DNA from: Syngnathus acus
Lineage: Eukaryota; Chordata; Actinopteri; Syngnathiformes; Syngnathidae
Direction of reading: 5' to 3'
NCBI RefSeq assembly: GCF_901709675.1
Contig: NC_051092.1
Location: 6,452,491 to 6,516,490 of the forward strand
DNA length: 64,000 bases
In this document: positions 1 through 12,523 of the stretch, one piece after another
Position numbering within the stretch: position 1 is the stretch's first letter
How the letters are laid out: every line of letters begins with the position of its first letter
Made by a program: the position numbers and the translations under genes
The notes under the pieces: generated by a model
Told to the model about the DNA's origin: nothing
Database searches by the model: none
The model's input: only the letters and a program-made list of their open reading frames with translations

Positions 1-46
1 AAAGGAGAATTTACAACAGTAAATTCTCTTTCTTTTTATGCTGTTA

Positions 47-78
47 TTTTTGTTTGTTTGTTTGTTCGTTTGTTTTTA
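47..78. repeat. TTTG microsatellite
   Basis: Imperfect run of TTTG units with one TTCG interruption. Confidence 0.8.
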
Positions 79-3054
79 AATCTTTCAAATCAAAACTATT
101 AGTGTTTTATTTATATATATTTAAAAGAACAAAATATATATGTACAAATTTCTCATATGCTTTTTATAAGAAAATAAGATCCTATAGTACAAAAACTAAA
201 GACCTAAAACCTAAGACCAGTTTTGAATTCTGCACCCCCCCAAAAATTGTGAAAACCTAACTCAACAGAAATTGTGTTCCCCAGTGATGTATGTCTCAAA
301 AAGTATCACTACCTGAATTGGTATCAAAGAATTGTGCCAAAAAAGGAATTGGTATGGAATCAAAATTCCCCATCACTTCTAGTCAGATAGGATTTGGAAT
401 TTTTTTTAAAAAGGCAACTAAAATGTGTAGTAGGAAGTGAAGGGATGGAGCTCTGGTAAGTTTGAATAAATGGGCTGTGAGAACTGCAAGGTGGTTCGCA
501 CATTGAAAAAAAAAAGTTGCTAAAGATGGATCTATTTTTAAAGGAGAACTGGCAGTAATAACTATGACGAAAAGCAGCATCGATTGGCTTTCACCTCCCG
601 TTACTAGTGTATGACTTTTATTTCAGCAACAAGTAAACTGGAGGAACAAAAAAATTACGTGAGCTTTCTCTGTTTCCCAGGCAAATCTCTACAATGGGAA
701 TTTATCCAGCAAATGAATTGATGAATGCTTTAGAAAGACTTATGCTGGCTAATTGGCAGCATTCAGTATGGTGTGAGGGTAAAACTCTGCTGGGCCAAGA
801 TCTCCCTGCCTGTTCTCCACCTAATTGCTGTTGTTTTCACATTTTCTAATTCAGCTGGAGCATTCTACTTACAAGCCAAGCTGTCTTTCATGTTGATGCT
901 GTAGAAGTGATCCTGCCAGCTCTCTGAGAGAAATGCTGCAGTTTCTTTGCAAAAACATCATTGAGCCCAAAGGGGTAGAAGAAGGAAGTTTATGGCTATG
1001 GAGTCCTGGCAACTTATTGTTGCAGGTCTACTAGCCTGCCTTGTAACTTTTGTCAAGATATTTCCCCCACGTGCATAGTTTATCAGTTGCAGGAAAATTT
1101 GTGAGCCTCTGTCACTCTGAGTGATCTGGTTCTCTGTGTCGTGTGAAACACAAACAGCAGAGTGTCAGTTAAATTTCTCCCTGAGGAAGAATACATGACA
1201 AATTGAATCCTATTTTATTCCCCTCAAGTCCGCGGAGCCTTTGTTTTGTCATATTGTTTGCCCCATAGTCACGTTTTGGTTTACCGTCACCTCCATCATG
1301 AGTGTTAGGAGATGAATTTAAGTTGTCATGATGTAATTCTCCAGTTAAATGAACAATATGATTGCTTTATTAGCCACGAGTAAAGAAAAGCCACTTTGTA
1401 AATGACAATATACATGATATTCAAAGACCTACCCTGCCCCGTCCGCTACAGTAGTCTTTGTCATATGGATGGGATGGGAAAAGAGCTCTTCATCTGAGAT
1501 AATCTTACTGAGATGAATTCAACACTGATATTTCAACTAATATGTCAGATTTTGAGTGAAGTGTTATGGCCTAATCTTGAATTCTGGAACGGCACGTGTC
1601 AAATAGAAGTGAAAAACTATGATTTGCTTGTCCCAAAATAAGAGTTGCTGCTTTTAGGAGTTCTCTGCTTGCAGTGAATATCATGACGATGTCATTTGTT
1701 TTATTGATTTGATTCTATTTTCTTCTGTGCTTAGGGTGAATTGGAGTGGCACACACTTTGGGAGATTAAGTTGTGCCTTGTTTTGGGAGCACAGATCTGT
1801 CACTTGAATCAACTTCAGTAGAGTTTTCTAGATTTTAAAGTTGCAAAGTAACAAAATAGTTTCACCTCATAAGTGGAGGATGTGTTCATTTTGTGTAATG
1901 GGTCTAAACAGTGCCCTGTGATTGACTGGTGACCAGTGAATGGTGCCTTTTATTTGAAGTCAGAGGTGATAGGATCTAGCTATATTTGAATCTGCACAGT
2001 ATCGGGAACATATAAAATGGTTGGATATGTGTCGATAAATGTGATATATTCCACGAGTCACAACAGCTTACTCCCAAAATATTTTGGTGCTTACTAAACC
2101 GACTTACTTTCATTTTATATTTCTCAGTCAGGGTCACAAGAGAGCTGGAATCTATCCTGGCTGACAAACTGCAAACTGTTGGAGTGGCCTTGGTGTGGAA
2201 AATAGGACAATGGCAAACATTCCATCATGAAGCCTTGATAGACATAATTTAATAAAGTAAAAAAAAAAAATTCTTCTTTTATATCTGCCATCTTTTGTGC
2301 TGACAACCTCAAAGACAAATGAAGTCTAATTATTGGTACGTGTCTTATATGCGTGTTCACCATTTGGGTGCAATGCAAATGTAAATTATTTGAACTTCAC
2401 ACCCTTCTCCCAGAATTGCTGAATACCTTCACACATCCTCTAGGTAGTACTTCTGCTGATGCTGTGACACTACCTTTAAAGACAGAAAATTCAAGTAACA
2501 CCCGCATATCACTCTCACATACACTGTTCCAATCATGTCGAATGAAATTCCATTTCGAACATTTGTATTCCATTTGAAATCAACTCATAATGCTTTATGA
2601 TTTTAGACACCTGCCATGGACTTAAATTCTACTTGGAAAGACAACTGTGAATTTATTGAAAATAATTAGGAATTTCTTAAATGAGGACAGAACTCTTCAG
2701 GACTGTGCATTAACACACAGGCTGAATAATGTCATTGAAACATAACACGTGTGGCGGACTCACACACTGACATGACAGCACAATTACAAGGGATTTTTGC
2801 CATATTGATTTTGCATTAAAACACATGGAATGGCAAAAGTGCTACAGGATGCGCCATGTGACCTAGACAATCCAATGAGTGAGCGGCATTCACGTGATTG
2901 GCCTTGAGCGTTTGATGTGGCTTTGCCCTTACCGTGCCCTTATTGTCCCCGGTGGTGGCACGATAGCCGTGTGGGTCGATGTGTGAGCGGGTTTTAGAAG
3001 CAGGTAGCCACAGCGACGTTCCATTTGTTACAGAGACTTTCACCTGATTTTTTT

Positions 3055-3149
3055 TTTACCAAAAAAGATTTTACCATCTTTTTTGGTAAAAGATTTTGTA
3101 AATCTTACCATCTTCTTCTGTAGTGATGAAGATGGTAAGATTTACAAAA
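3055..3149. repeat. Two abutting perfect inverted repeats (twin hairpins)
   Basis: The arms 3055-3069 and 3076-3090 are perfect 15-bp reverse complements with a 6-nt loop. The arms 3094-3115 and 3128-3149 are perfect 22-bp reverse complements with a 12-nt loop. Both hairpins share a TTACCATCTT-like core, so they may derive from one foldback unit. No family is recognised. Confidence 0.9.
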
Positions 3150-4296
3150 CAGAAGCCACTGCAGTACTGACAACTTCACTTAAGAGAATGAAGACTCCTC
3201 TAATCAGTTGCTACCTGTTATGTAACTAGCGCCATGCATTAGGGAGCATCACCACCAAAGACTTCATAGTAAATCTGGCCCCACCAGATTTTAATAATCC
3301 CCTCTACAGGATCACATTAAATTTTGACACTCAGGTTACAGTTCTAGTTCTCACCAGATGCTGCATGGTTATTTATTTATCGATTTACAGTAAGTATAAA
3401 GAGGTCAGATACAAGCAGAAGAATGACCTTCCCTCGATGAGAGCAATATTTGTGTTTCCACAGCAACGGTGTAATTGGTTCACCAGATAGACATAATGAG
3501 AATTAGAAACTGTCATTTGGAAATTGACTCACTTAATTGCTACTGACAAAATGATTTTAGTTCAACTCATAAATGAAGTGGCACAAAATGCACGGCGAGG
3601 AAGGGGATTTAGTTTTTAAATCATTTGGCTGCCATTTAAACATAATATATTCATAATTGTGTTCATCTGCAGGCTGGACATTTTTTTATGATCCACATTG
3701 CCCCAGTTTTGAAGGCGCTTAGACTTATCTGCTATTTACATGCAGTGAATCGGCAGGATAATGACAAAAATCCAAGGATGAGCTCAAACTCAGATGAGCT
3801 GCTTCTATACATGGCGATGTGGCAAATGCACACGAGCAAAAGCAACCATATATGCTATAAACATGACTATGTTAATATGAATGTAAATTTAAAAACAATA
3901 CAAAAGACAGAATGATGGCAACACATAATGTGCTTTTACTGAATATAATTGCATGCATTGGTTATTTTTACTGCTTGTTATATTTGCCTCATTAATAGTT
4001 CTTCATAGTTCATATTCCCTAATTTATTGTACATTTAGTGGCATTCTGAAAAATGATGTATCCTAGTCTTGGTGATTGAACTACATAAATATCTTTTGTT
4101 TGGATTTGGATTAACTCATGAGCATTTTAGCATTGTTGCAAGGGTTAACGGATCAAAAAAACATCACAAAAGTACATATGACCTATTCTTGTATTTTAAA
4201 AAAATCAACTGTGCTGGGTATATTAAATGTGAAATTGATTACTACTGTATTATGACTGTATTAAAAGGTCTGTTGTAAAACATGAACTGAATGAAT

Positions 4297-4565
4297 TACC
4301 GTAATTTCCAGGCTATAAGCAGCACCTGAGTGTAAGATGCACCAGCTAAAATTAGGTGGGAATCCTGTTTTGGTCATATATAAATCGCACCGGACTATAA
4401 GACGCAGGTATTTTAAATGAAATGTCTTAATTTCTATTACCTGTATTACAAAAACAAATCCACTTACAATATCATAAAAATGCATAGCTAAACCGTACTA
4501 AACACTAAGCTGCAGACTTCAAAACTTGTGCAAAAAAAGCAGCTTATAGTCTGGAAATTACAGCA
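4297..4565. mobile_element. Diverged palindromic MITE, TA-type family
   Basis: The left end reads TA then CCGTAATTTCCAGGCTATAA, and the right end is its degraded reverse complement (GCTTATAGTCTGGAAATTACAG). Internal motifs such as ATAAATCGCACCGGACTATA match the copies at 12306, 27870 and 45323. The right-hand TA flank is lost, which suggests an old copy. Confidence 0.75.
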
Positions 4566-5340
4566 ATTCACTCAGCAGACTGATTGAATAAAGCTTAAAC
4601 ATTACATCACAGTAGATGTCATCTTTAAATTCAAATGATGTCACATTTTGAGTTAGGGCAGGCTTAATATGAATAAAAGCACTAACAGAATGAAAACTTT
4701 TAAGTGTTTTCTTATTCAAGCAAGCGCTCTTTCCTGAGTCGATGAGTTCTAATGAGAATTCGAACGTGGGCGTCTTTGACCTTGCAAATGTGAACCCTGA
4801 AATAAAAAGTCTCTCAATGGAATTTTACTAACAGAAATTATTAAAAATCAAAATGTTCTCAATGCATAGAACAGTTAGCCTCACATTCTTGATGTCAGAA
4901 TGTTTGAATCTTGGTTTCATCCATTCTTTATAGGATTGATATGTTTTCCCTCTGCTTGCCTTTGTGTAGTTTTGCGGTTCTTTCTTTTTTTTTCTTTTTA
5001 ACTGGGACTACCTTCCACAATCTACACCTATCTGTACAGTAAGTGTGCCATGCAGTGGGCTGACAACCAGTGCTGGGTGTACCCCAGCTCTCCTCAGCGA
5101 GCTTTTGAAAACTCATGGATATAAACATGTATAGTCTAAAAACTACTAGAAGGATTTTCTGATGGAAATGTATCAGATCTAGCGATAACTAGCAAATGTT
5201 TCTTCCTAAAACGATGTTACAAATCAGTAATCAGTGGTTCTTAATGTTTTAAAAACAGAGATTACGATTGGTCGTAAAACGACTTGTACTACTAGTACAG
5301 ATACTCCAAGTAAATAGTCACAGGCTTTAATATTTATTTA

Positions 5341-5365
5341 CTTATTTACTTATTTGTTTGTTTGT
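5341..5365. repeat. TTTA/TTTG simple repeat
   Basis: Short run of TTTA units grading into TTTG units. Confidence 0.7.
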
Positions 5366-6377
5366 TGGGCCTAAAGGCACGTCTATAATATGATTTGTAC
5401 CAAACTGAGATACCCAAATCAATGTAGGTCAATAAATACGACCAAGCCCTTTGTTCACCTCAGTGTTGAGCCCCTGGGCCACTGTGTGTTTGTCAGCAGT
5501 CACAGCAATTGATGCGTAAAGGGACAGACAAGCATGTTTAAGCAAGAAAACCAAAAATCCAGGACACAAACCCACACACATGCACATCTGTGATTCAGAG
5601 ACCCCACAGACTATGAGTGAGTTATGGAAGGTGGTGAGCAGCTGCAGCAATACATAGCCAACTGAAGGAGATGAGCCCATGCAGCTCTAAATCCTTTTCT
5701 CCTCCAGTCACCCTTAAGCAGCCAAGATTGATTCCATTTTCATTTTGGGCTCTCGCATCCCTTTCACTCCCTCCTCTTGGACTTGCTCAGATGCTGCAGT
5801 AGAATAAAATGCCCGATGTCCATCTGTTAATGTGTTAGGATGCCTACGCTACCTCCTGTGGGAAAAAAACTCATCCACATTCAGCAAATATTGCTAAAAG
5901 ATTGCATTTGCAGGGGTCCCTCTGTATACGTTCCGACTTTCGTCATTATGGAGCACGAGACGGTGTGCTCAGTTACAATTCAACGTACATGTTTTAATGT
6001 GTTTAAATTGCTGGTCTGCAAATATTTACTATAATATCTTTATATTATACTGACTTTGCATCAGCGTAGGTTAGTGATAGGTGATGACTCATTCCAAATT
6101 TTGACAAATTATTATTTTGCAACGTAGGAATAGAACTGCATGGTATAATGAGTACCGTACTCCCCGTACCGTATTGCAAAATATCCTGAGAATTTACTGC
6201 TGAACTATGGAACATATGGAGACAAAAATAGCTGTTCTCGTGAAAACGCAGATAGACAGGTAAAAATGTTGTGATCTGCTCATCTATCTTAAGAAAATTG
6301 GTCCAAATGCAAAAATAAGGAAACACACATTATATGTTGATGCATAGCAGCATAACGTTTCCCCAGCACTCACAAAA

Positions 6378-6698
6378 CCAGCTCAGTGGCCTAGTGGTAG
6401 AGTGTCCGCCCTGAGACTGGAAGGTTGTGGGTTCAAACCCCGGCCGAGTCATACCAAAGACTATAAAAATGGGACCCATTGCCTCCCTGCTTGGCACTCA
6501 GCATTAAGGGTTGGAATTGGGGGGTTAGATCACCAAATGATTCCCGAGCGCGGCACCGCTGCTGCTCACTGCTCCCCTCTCCCCCAGGGGATGGATTAAG
6601 ATCACACGGGGATGGGTTAAATGCAGAGGACAAATTTCACCACACCCAGATGTGTGTGTGACGATCATTGGGACTTTAACTTTAACTTTAACTTTAAA
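6378..6698 (+). mobile_element. tRNA-derived SINE, near full length
   Basis: A Pol III A-box-like segment (AGTGGCCTAGTGGTAGAGTG) is followed about 40 nt later by a B box (GGTTCAAACCCC). A non-tRNA body of about 230 bp and a short tandem ACTTTA tail follow. The layout is that of a tRNA-derived SINE inserted in the plus orientation, opposite to the host gene. No intact tRNA fold extends beyond the head, so it is not a functional tRNA gene. Confidence 0.85.
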
Positions 6699-7473
6699 AT
6701 ATAGTGTGAATGACTAGAACAAAAAAACTAAAAAATACATTTGAAGGAAAACTTCAAAACATCCCTCTGAAAAGGGCACAGAGCTGAAAGGGTAATGGAG
6801 TCAGTCCTTATGGGCAAAACATTTCTAAGGCAAATCACATGAAAAGCAAAAGGATGATGGAGACAAAAGAAAAAAACTCATCAATTTAACATGTTATTGC
6901 AAAAGTGAGTGATGAATTATGCTGCTGGCGGTGATGAGGATGATGTGGAGCCAGTTACCAAGCAAGTGTCCGTCTTTAGGTAAATCAAACGCATTCCACT
7001 GTGGTGCAGCCCCAGCATCATTAAAAGGCACAGTGTGTACTCTCCTCATCTGGTGTCCCTCTCAAAGTTAGTTAGTTACCTTCTTTGATTCTTTTATAAT
7101 ATTGTTTCAAAACATTCATCCTCCATTTGCTTTGAACATTTATTTCAACCTGCGGACACAAATGTGATTTTCTGACCTTGAAAAATCCTTGAGGGTGTAG
7201 AGACTATTTTTAAAACAATTTCTTTCAGTTCATATGAAAATGATTGGCATTATTATACATTTAGATGATCATCTTAGCCTTTACAATAATTGCATGTTAA
7301 CATGTGATCTGACTGATGGAAAGTGAAAATTCACACACGCTGGTGAATTTAAATTGTTGGTATCATTAATTCAGCGATTTCCATTTGCTGGGATAAATGT
7401 TATAAGGCTGTGTTTTTGTTTACCTATTTCAGCTTACATAATGATCATTATGTATTAGCCGGTTTACTTATAG

Positions 7474-7526
7474 CTACGTACGTATGTACGTACATACAAA
7501 CTTACATACATACATACATACATACA
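7474..7526. repeat. ACGT / CATA microsatellite
   Basis: Compound simple repeat of alternating ACGT and ACAT units, ending in a run of CATA. Confidence 0.85.
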
Positions 7527-9473
7527 AAAAACATTCTGGAGGTCTAACCTGACTTAGCACTTTGGGAGGAAGCAAGACTACCAACTTTACTTGGAAACTC
7601 TCAAACCAAAAAGTTTTTTTTTGTGGCAACTGTGTGAACATATATATACTGCCCGGAATGCATGTAATACTTCTATATAAGCACCCCTATAACCTTTATC
7701 GTGCATCTTGAGTGCATGTTCCCGATATTAGATCAATGATATTGAGATTTCACCACTTCCTATATGTAATGCAGGTCATGTGATAACAAGCATAGCAACA
7801 CAAACACCTTTGCTGTATAACACAATAGGTGAACGAGAGTATACACTCTGTATGCATAACTTAATGTCAGTTGAACACCCGCACACTTCCGCATGCGGGG
7901 CGACAAACTGTGGATTCATGCATTGCATGACACTAAATTGACTCTACACTGTGTGCATATGCACACATGATTAAGTCTCTGAACAAGGAGAGATCATCCT
8001 GGTGCTTCTCATTTGAGACTGCAGGAATATAATTAACCTTCCTCAAACACATTAATGAGGAAACATGCAACCTCAAAACAGCCCCTACAGATAAGAAGGA
8101 AAACAAAGTGTGGCTAATGAGGATCACAAAATCAGTTCATCCTAGAAAACTCTGATCTGTATTAATTGTAAGTGAGCCCTGCTTTGCATGCTGTAATTTA
8201 TCTACAAATGAGGGGAATAGTTTTAATTCGATTACCTCTTCCTTTCTTTCGCTTTTAATCCTTTATTAGAAGTTCACAGACACACAACTCTGGTACGGAT
8301 TTACAGACTTTGTTCTTGTGGCCATATTCTCATTTTATTTTTACTTTTTGCGGGAGTGCACCATGGCAACAAAAAGATGGGAAAATCTGATATCTTTAGC
8401 TCATAATCTTCCAAACCTCTGGAATGTATCAGATTCCTGCCAATGTGACAGCAGCTTCGACATCCAGATAAAATATACCCATTGTACTGTGACGTAATCA
8501 AAATACACTAAAATAGAAATGTTTTTTTAAAAATAAATAATCTAAGCTATAGCAAATGCACAGACCACTATAAATATGGTCATACGAGAGGTGTGGCAAT
8601 GATTATGCAATGAGAATAAATGCTGAGGGAGCTGAGGTCTTAAGGTCATTTATATTAATGTCAGGCCAACTAAACTCAGTGTAATTTTTTTTTAATGAAT
8701 TTATATGCTTCTGTGTTGTCATTTAAACATAGCCATAGCAACTGTGTACCACTTGAAATGTATTTGCAAAAAGTTGGATATAGATCTTGAATTACAGTGC
8801 AAATCTAGAGAGATATTTTGGTATGTAAGGCCCACACAAAGACTGAGGAGTGTTTTCATCTGACCCTTCTCGCGCAGCAACCTCAAGCTGCTTCCGAAGT
8901 TTCTGCCTGGCAACAGAGGAAAAAATAACAGTGCTGGCCGTTGATCAGTTCAGCTTAACTGCAGGCAAGAGTGGAGATACTTCATTAACAGCACATTTTC
9001 CTTGGGAGACTGACAAAACAATGAGATTGATGGTTGATGAGAAAACACACCTCATTCTTTTTTGTCCTTGTCAAGGGTGATAGCTCGGGGTGACAACATT
9101 CTATAGATTCTGTCTTTTGTATAATCAGCCCACATTGAGGTAGGCTTCCCCACGCCCTCTCATCAGTCCGAGGAAAATTGTTACGAACCCCAGCAGTGCA
9201 TAATCACGGCGGCACAGAGCAGAAAAATCTGCAGCTGTACAGACAGAAGTGAAATGAGTAACGGCTCCTGTAAGGCTGGGAGCATTGCAAGGTGCTTATG
9301 CAGTGCTTCAGCAACCTCCCATGGGATCACATGATGGTCGGCCTTGGACTCATTCCACACAGCCATCATGTTAGATGTAAGACACTGACTGGCTCAAATA
9401 TTCGGATATCGGAACCCAACATTACATGAACAAGGGAATATTTGTTTTATTTCAGTATGTTAATGATTATTAT

Positions 9474-10178
9474 CCACTCCCCACTATTAATTTTGCTGCT
9501 AGGAAATAAGCAGCAAATAAGAAACCAGTGCTATTAGTGATTACCAAATTTAAATAAAAATAATTATGTCACACCCTTGTTGAGTAAGCTGAAATAAATA
9601 CAGCTTTATTCCACAAACACACCTCAACATTGTGTTATTCTGTCAAGCTACGGTCATTCATTCGCTCATTTATTGACGTGTCCATCCAGTGATGCATTTT
9701 CAACTCAATTTTGAACACACACTTATGTGGCCTTTGCAGGCTACTTGGTGCACGGCGGCCGGCATTCAGTTGGTGAATGCTGCTCTAAAGAACCTTGATA
9801 GTCTTGATATTTTATTGCCTCCCACACAGATGCAAGACATCCTGTGCCAGATTCAACAAAGCAGACGCACAACCTACAGAAAACAGCCTCTGCCTTGTGC
9901 CACTTTTTTGTTGGTATGTTTCATTTTTGCATCAGTGAGCACAGACCTGATGTGCTAACCCTACTCAACAATTAAGTTTTTTTTTTCTTTTCTCTATTTT
10001 GACCCTAGGTAAGCTTTACCTTTCCTAAATAGGACTGGTCTGTCTTGAGCCGCTGCTCACACCCACCATGTACTTCTGAGCCGAGCACAGCTTTCACTGC
10101 CATGGTGACGACCATTACGGGGGCTACTTGTTGTGCCCCAAGTCTAAAAACAATACCCAAGACATGAGCTGTATTTTC
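9474..10178 (+). repeat. Two-copy dispersed repeat, copy 1
   Basis: Closely similar to 18513-19139 in the same orientation. Shared blocks include TTTTGCTGCTAGGAAATAA, ATTATGTCACACCCTTGTTG, CCAGTGATGCATTTTCAACT, CTTGATAGTCTTGATATTTT and CTGTCTTGAGCCGCTGCTCA, in the same order with indels. The short plus-strand ORF at 9689-9958 is not conserved as a frame in copy 2. The family is not recognised. Confidence 0.85.
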
Positions 10179-10234
10179 ACTTGGATGGATGGATATTGCT
10201 TTTTAATTGTAAATAAACCGTTTTTTTAAATAAA

Positions 10235-10810
10235 CTTTTGAAATAGGTCTGGACAAAAATGATGGTACTCCTGAGAAAAGAATGAAAAGAATTTGACCAT
10301 AGGGACAAGTTTAACCTTGTGTCCTCTAATTAGCATCAAAGGTGTATCCAAATTCCTAATCGTTCAGTATTCTTATTTCTATTCCATTCCTATTTGTGTT
10401 GGATCCAGAGGAAGCGAAGGGGAGCAGTACCTCAGGGGATTAGAAAATTATAGACAAGCACGTTAAAGGTAAAGGCTGAAAAACTTTCTCCTACACAATT
10501 TAGGGTCCACGGCACACAATCTCCCTGGCTGTGGCTGCCGAAGGAAAAATTGAAGAGATGAACAATATAATGGGACCAAAAAGAACCCATAACAACCTCC
10601 AAAGAAATTAAAACTGCACGAGGGAACAGTTTTCGTTGATTATGGTAGCGCCATACGGACATAAGCGATGAACATCTGTGGAAGGAGCTGAAACATACTC
10701 TTTGGAGAACGCACCCTTCAAACCTAATGCAACTGGAGCAATTAGCTCATGAAGAATGGGACAAAATAACCGCTGGGAAAAAAACACATTTGAAAAATAA
10801 AAGTGACTGC
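10235..10810 (+). mobile_element. Degraded Tc1-like transposon
   Basis: The left part carries a Tc1-type end (AATAGGTCTGGACAAAAATG). Near 10675-10775 a plus-strand reading resembles the C-terminal region of Tc1 transposases (LWKELKHTLWRTHPSN, then LEQLAHEEWDKI). The frame is broken upstream and much of the transposase is missing, so this is a dead, internally deleted copy. The 3' limit is uncertain. Confidence 0.75.
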
Positions 10811-12305
10811 TTCAAAACTTTGAGCAACAAAATATTAAAGAAAGGATGCCATCATTTTAGTCCAGGACTGTTTAGTGAATTTGTTTTTCCAAATTTTTAT
10901 TTATTACTGAGATTCAAGTTACTATTTTATAACCACTGTGGGCTTTTCTTTCATTAACAGAGGTTGTGTATATTGTTATGTCAAATGACTCTACTCTACT
11001 ATGTATGTTATAAAGAGATTATTTTGTCAGTGATGGTGACAGACATGATATATTCATATGTAATCTGTTAATATACAGAACTAGAGCACATTTGTCAGAC
11101 TCATAAATGGCTCACTGAAGTAGGTGTACTTCATGTTTCTTAATAAATCAATTTGTTCTTTTCATTCTGGCAAAAGCTTTGTATTGCAATTGCAGCTTTT
11201 CTTAACTTTTAACAGCAACCCTAAACCTCTGTAGAGCTATTAGTAAATAGCTTTATAGCATTCATTTGACCACAGTTGTAAAAAGTACTTCAATATTAGT
11301 TTGCCACGATTTCTCCGTGACTTCTCAATTCAAATTCAATATGTTACCAAAATATACAATGACAACCAAATTGTGTTTCTCTGATAATGATTTCACAGTA
11401 ACAACAGCCTTCTGAGAGAAACTTTATACAACTAACTAAAATATGTTTGACACCTCCTTGGGGTGTTTGCATTTGTCATCATTTGAGTCCTGGGCCAAAT
11501 GAACTCGGTCCCACTCGGCTTTCCACTATTCCCTTTCATACAGTTGCCATTTTGCCTCGAGGGCAGAAATCCCACCCCCTTTCACAGCAAAAGGTCGATT
11601 TCTTTATGATTGGCTAAGATACAGGGCATACATAACAAAATAATTAGACAACTTAATACGTAGTACTCATAATTGTAATAAAAATGTCTGGACACAGGAT
11701 GGATTGGACTTGGCCAAGAAAGTGTGTCCTCAAACTGGGACTGCAGCAAAGTCAATTAGGGCCTACTTGCCAAGCTTTTGAGGAATAGCCAAATTAATAA
11801 ATTTGAAGTTTCGACATGCCTCCAATGCCTTTCAATCAGATATGTTCTTTAAGTCCACTAGACAGCACAGCAGACAGTTGAGTGGCTCATAACACTTTTA
11901 AAAAATATACTGGCCATGTCCATAAAGTGGACCAAATATCCAAATAAATGACAAAAAAAAGTGTCAAACCGAAAATGCAAAAGAAAAAGGGAAGGAATAT
12001 ATCATTTTATTATCCTCAACCTCCAAGATAATTAATTTTAGCAGAAGAAATTGATTTCCTTAAAATACAACTTGCAATGAATTGGCAGAAAGGCCGAAAT
12101 GATAGTAGAGTTACATATCAAACTAATCAAACAAAAGAAATGGAAAAATTAAAATAATGGAAAATTAAACCAGTCTGAATAAAGCTGAAATGCACAAAAA
12201 TTACCATTAATAACTTGGTGGGGACTAATAATATTTTGTGATCTGTTTTGTGCAATAATAGTATGTAAATTCATGCAAGCTCAGAAACGGTGTTGTGGGT
12301 TAAAT

Positions 12306-12523
12306 TACCGTAGTTTCCGCACTATAAGGCGCACCGGATTATAAGGCGCACCTTCAATGAATGGCCCATTTTAAAACTTTGTCCATATATAAATCTATAT
12401 ATTTGGACACGCCGGCTGTAGTGGCTCAATATTGGTCCATATATAAAGCGCACTGGATTATAAGGCGCACTGTCGGAAAATTTGAGATTTTTAGGTGCGC
12501 CTTATAGTGCGGAAAACACGGTA
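12306..12523. mobile_element. Palindromic MITE with TA target duplication
   Basis: Both flanks read TA. The left end CCGTAGTTTCCGCACTATAA pairs with the right end TTATAGTGCGGAAAACACGG. Subterminal GCGCACCGGATTATAAGGCG motifs occur on both arms. The interior has no coding potential. Same structural class as the copies at 27870 and 45323, but a different subfamily (GGCGC instead of GTCGC). Confidence 0.9.

Noticed and set aside
6378-6450. Possible tRNA gene
   Set aside because: A and B boxes are present, but the acceptor-stem pairing is not evident and the sequence continues into a SINE body and tail.
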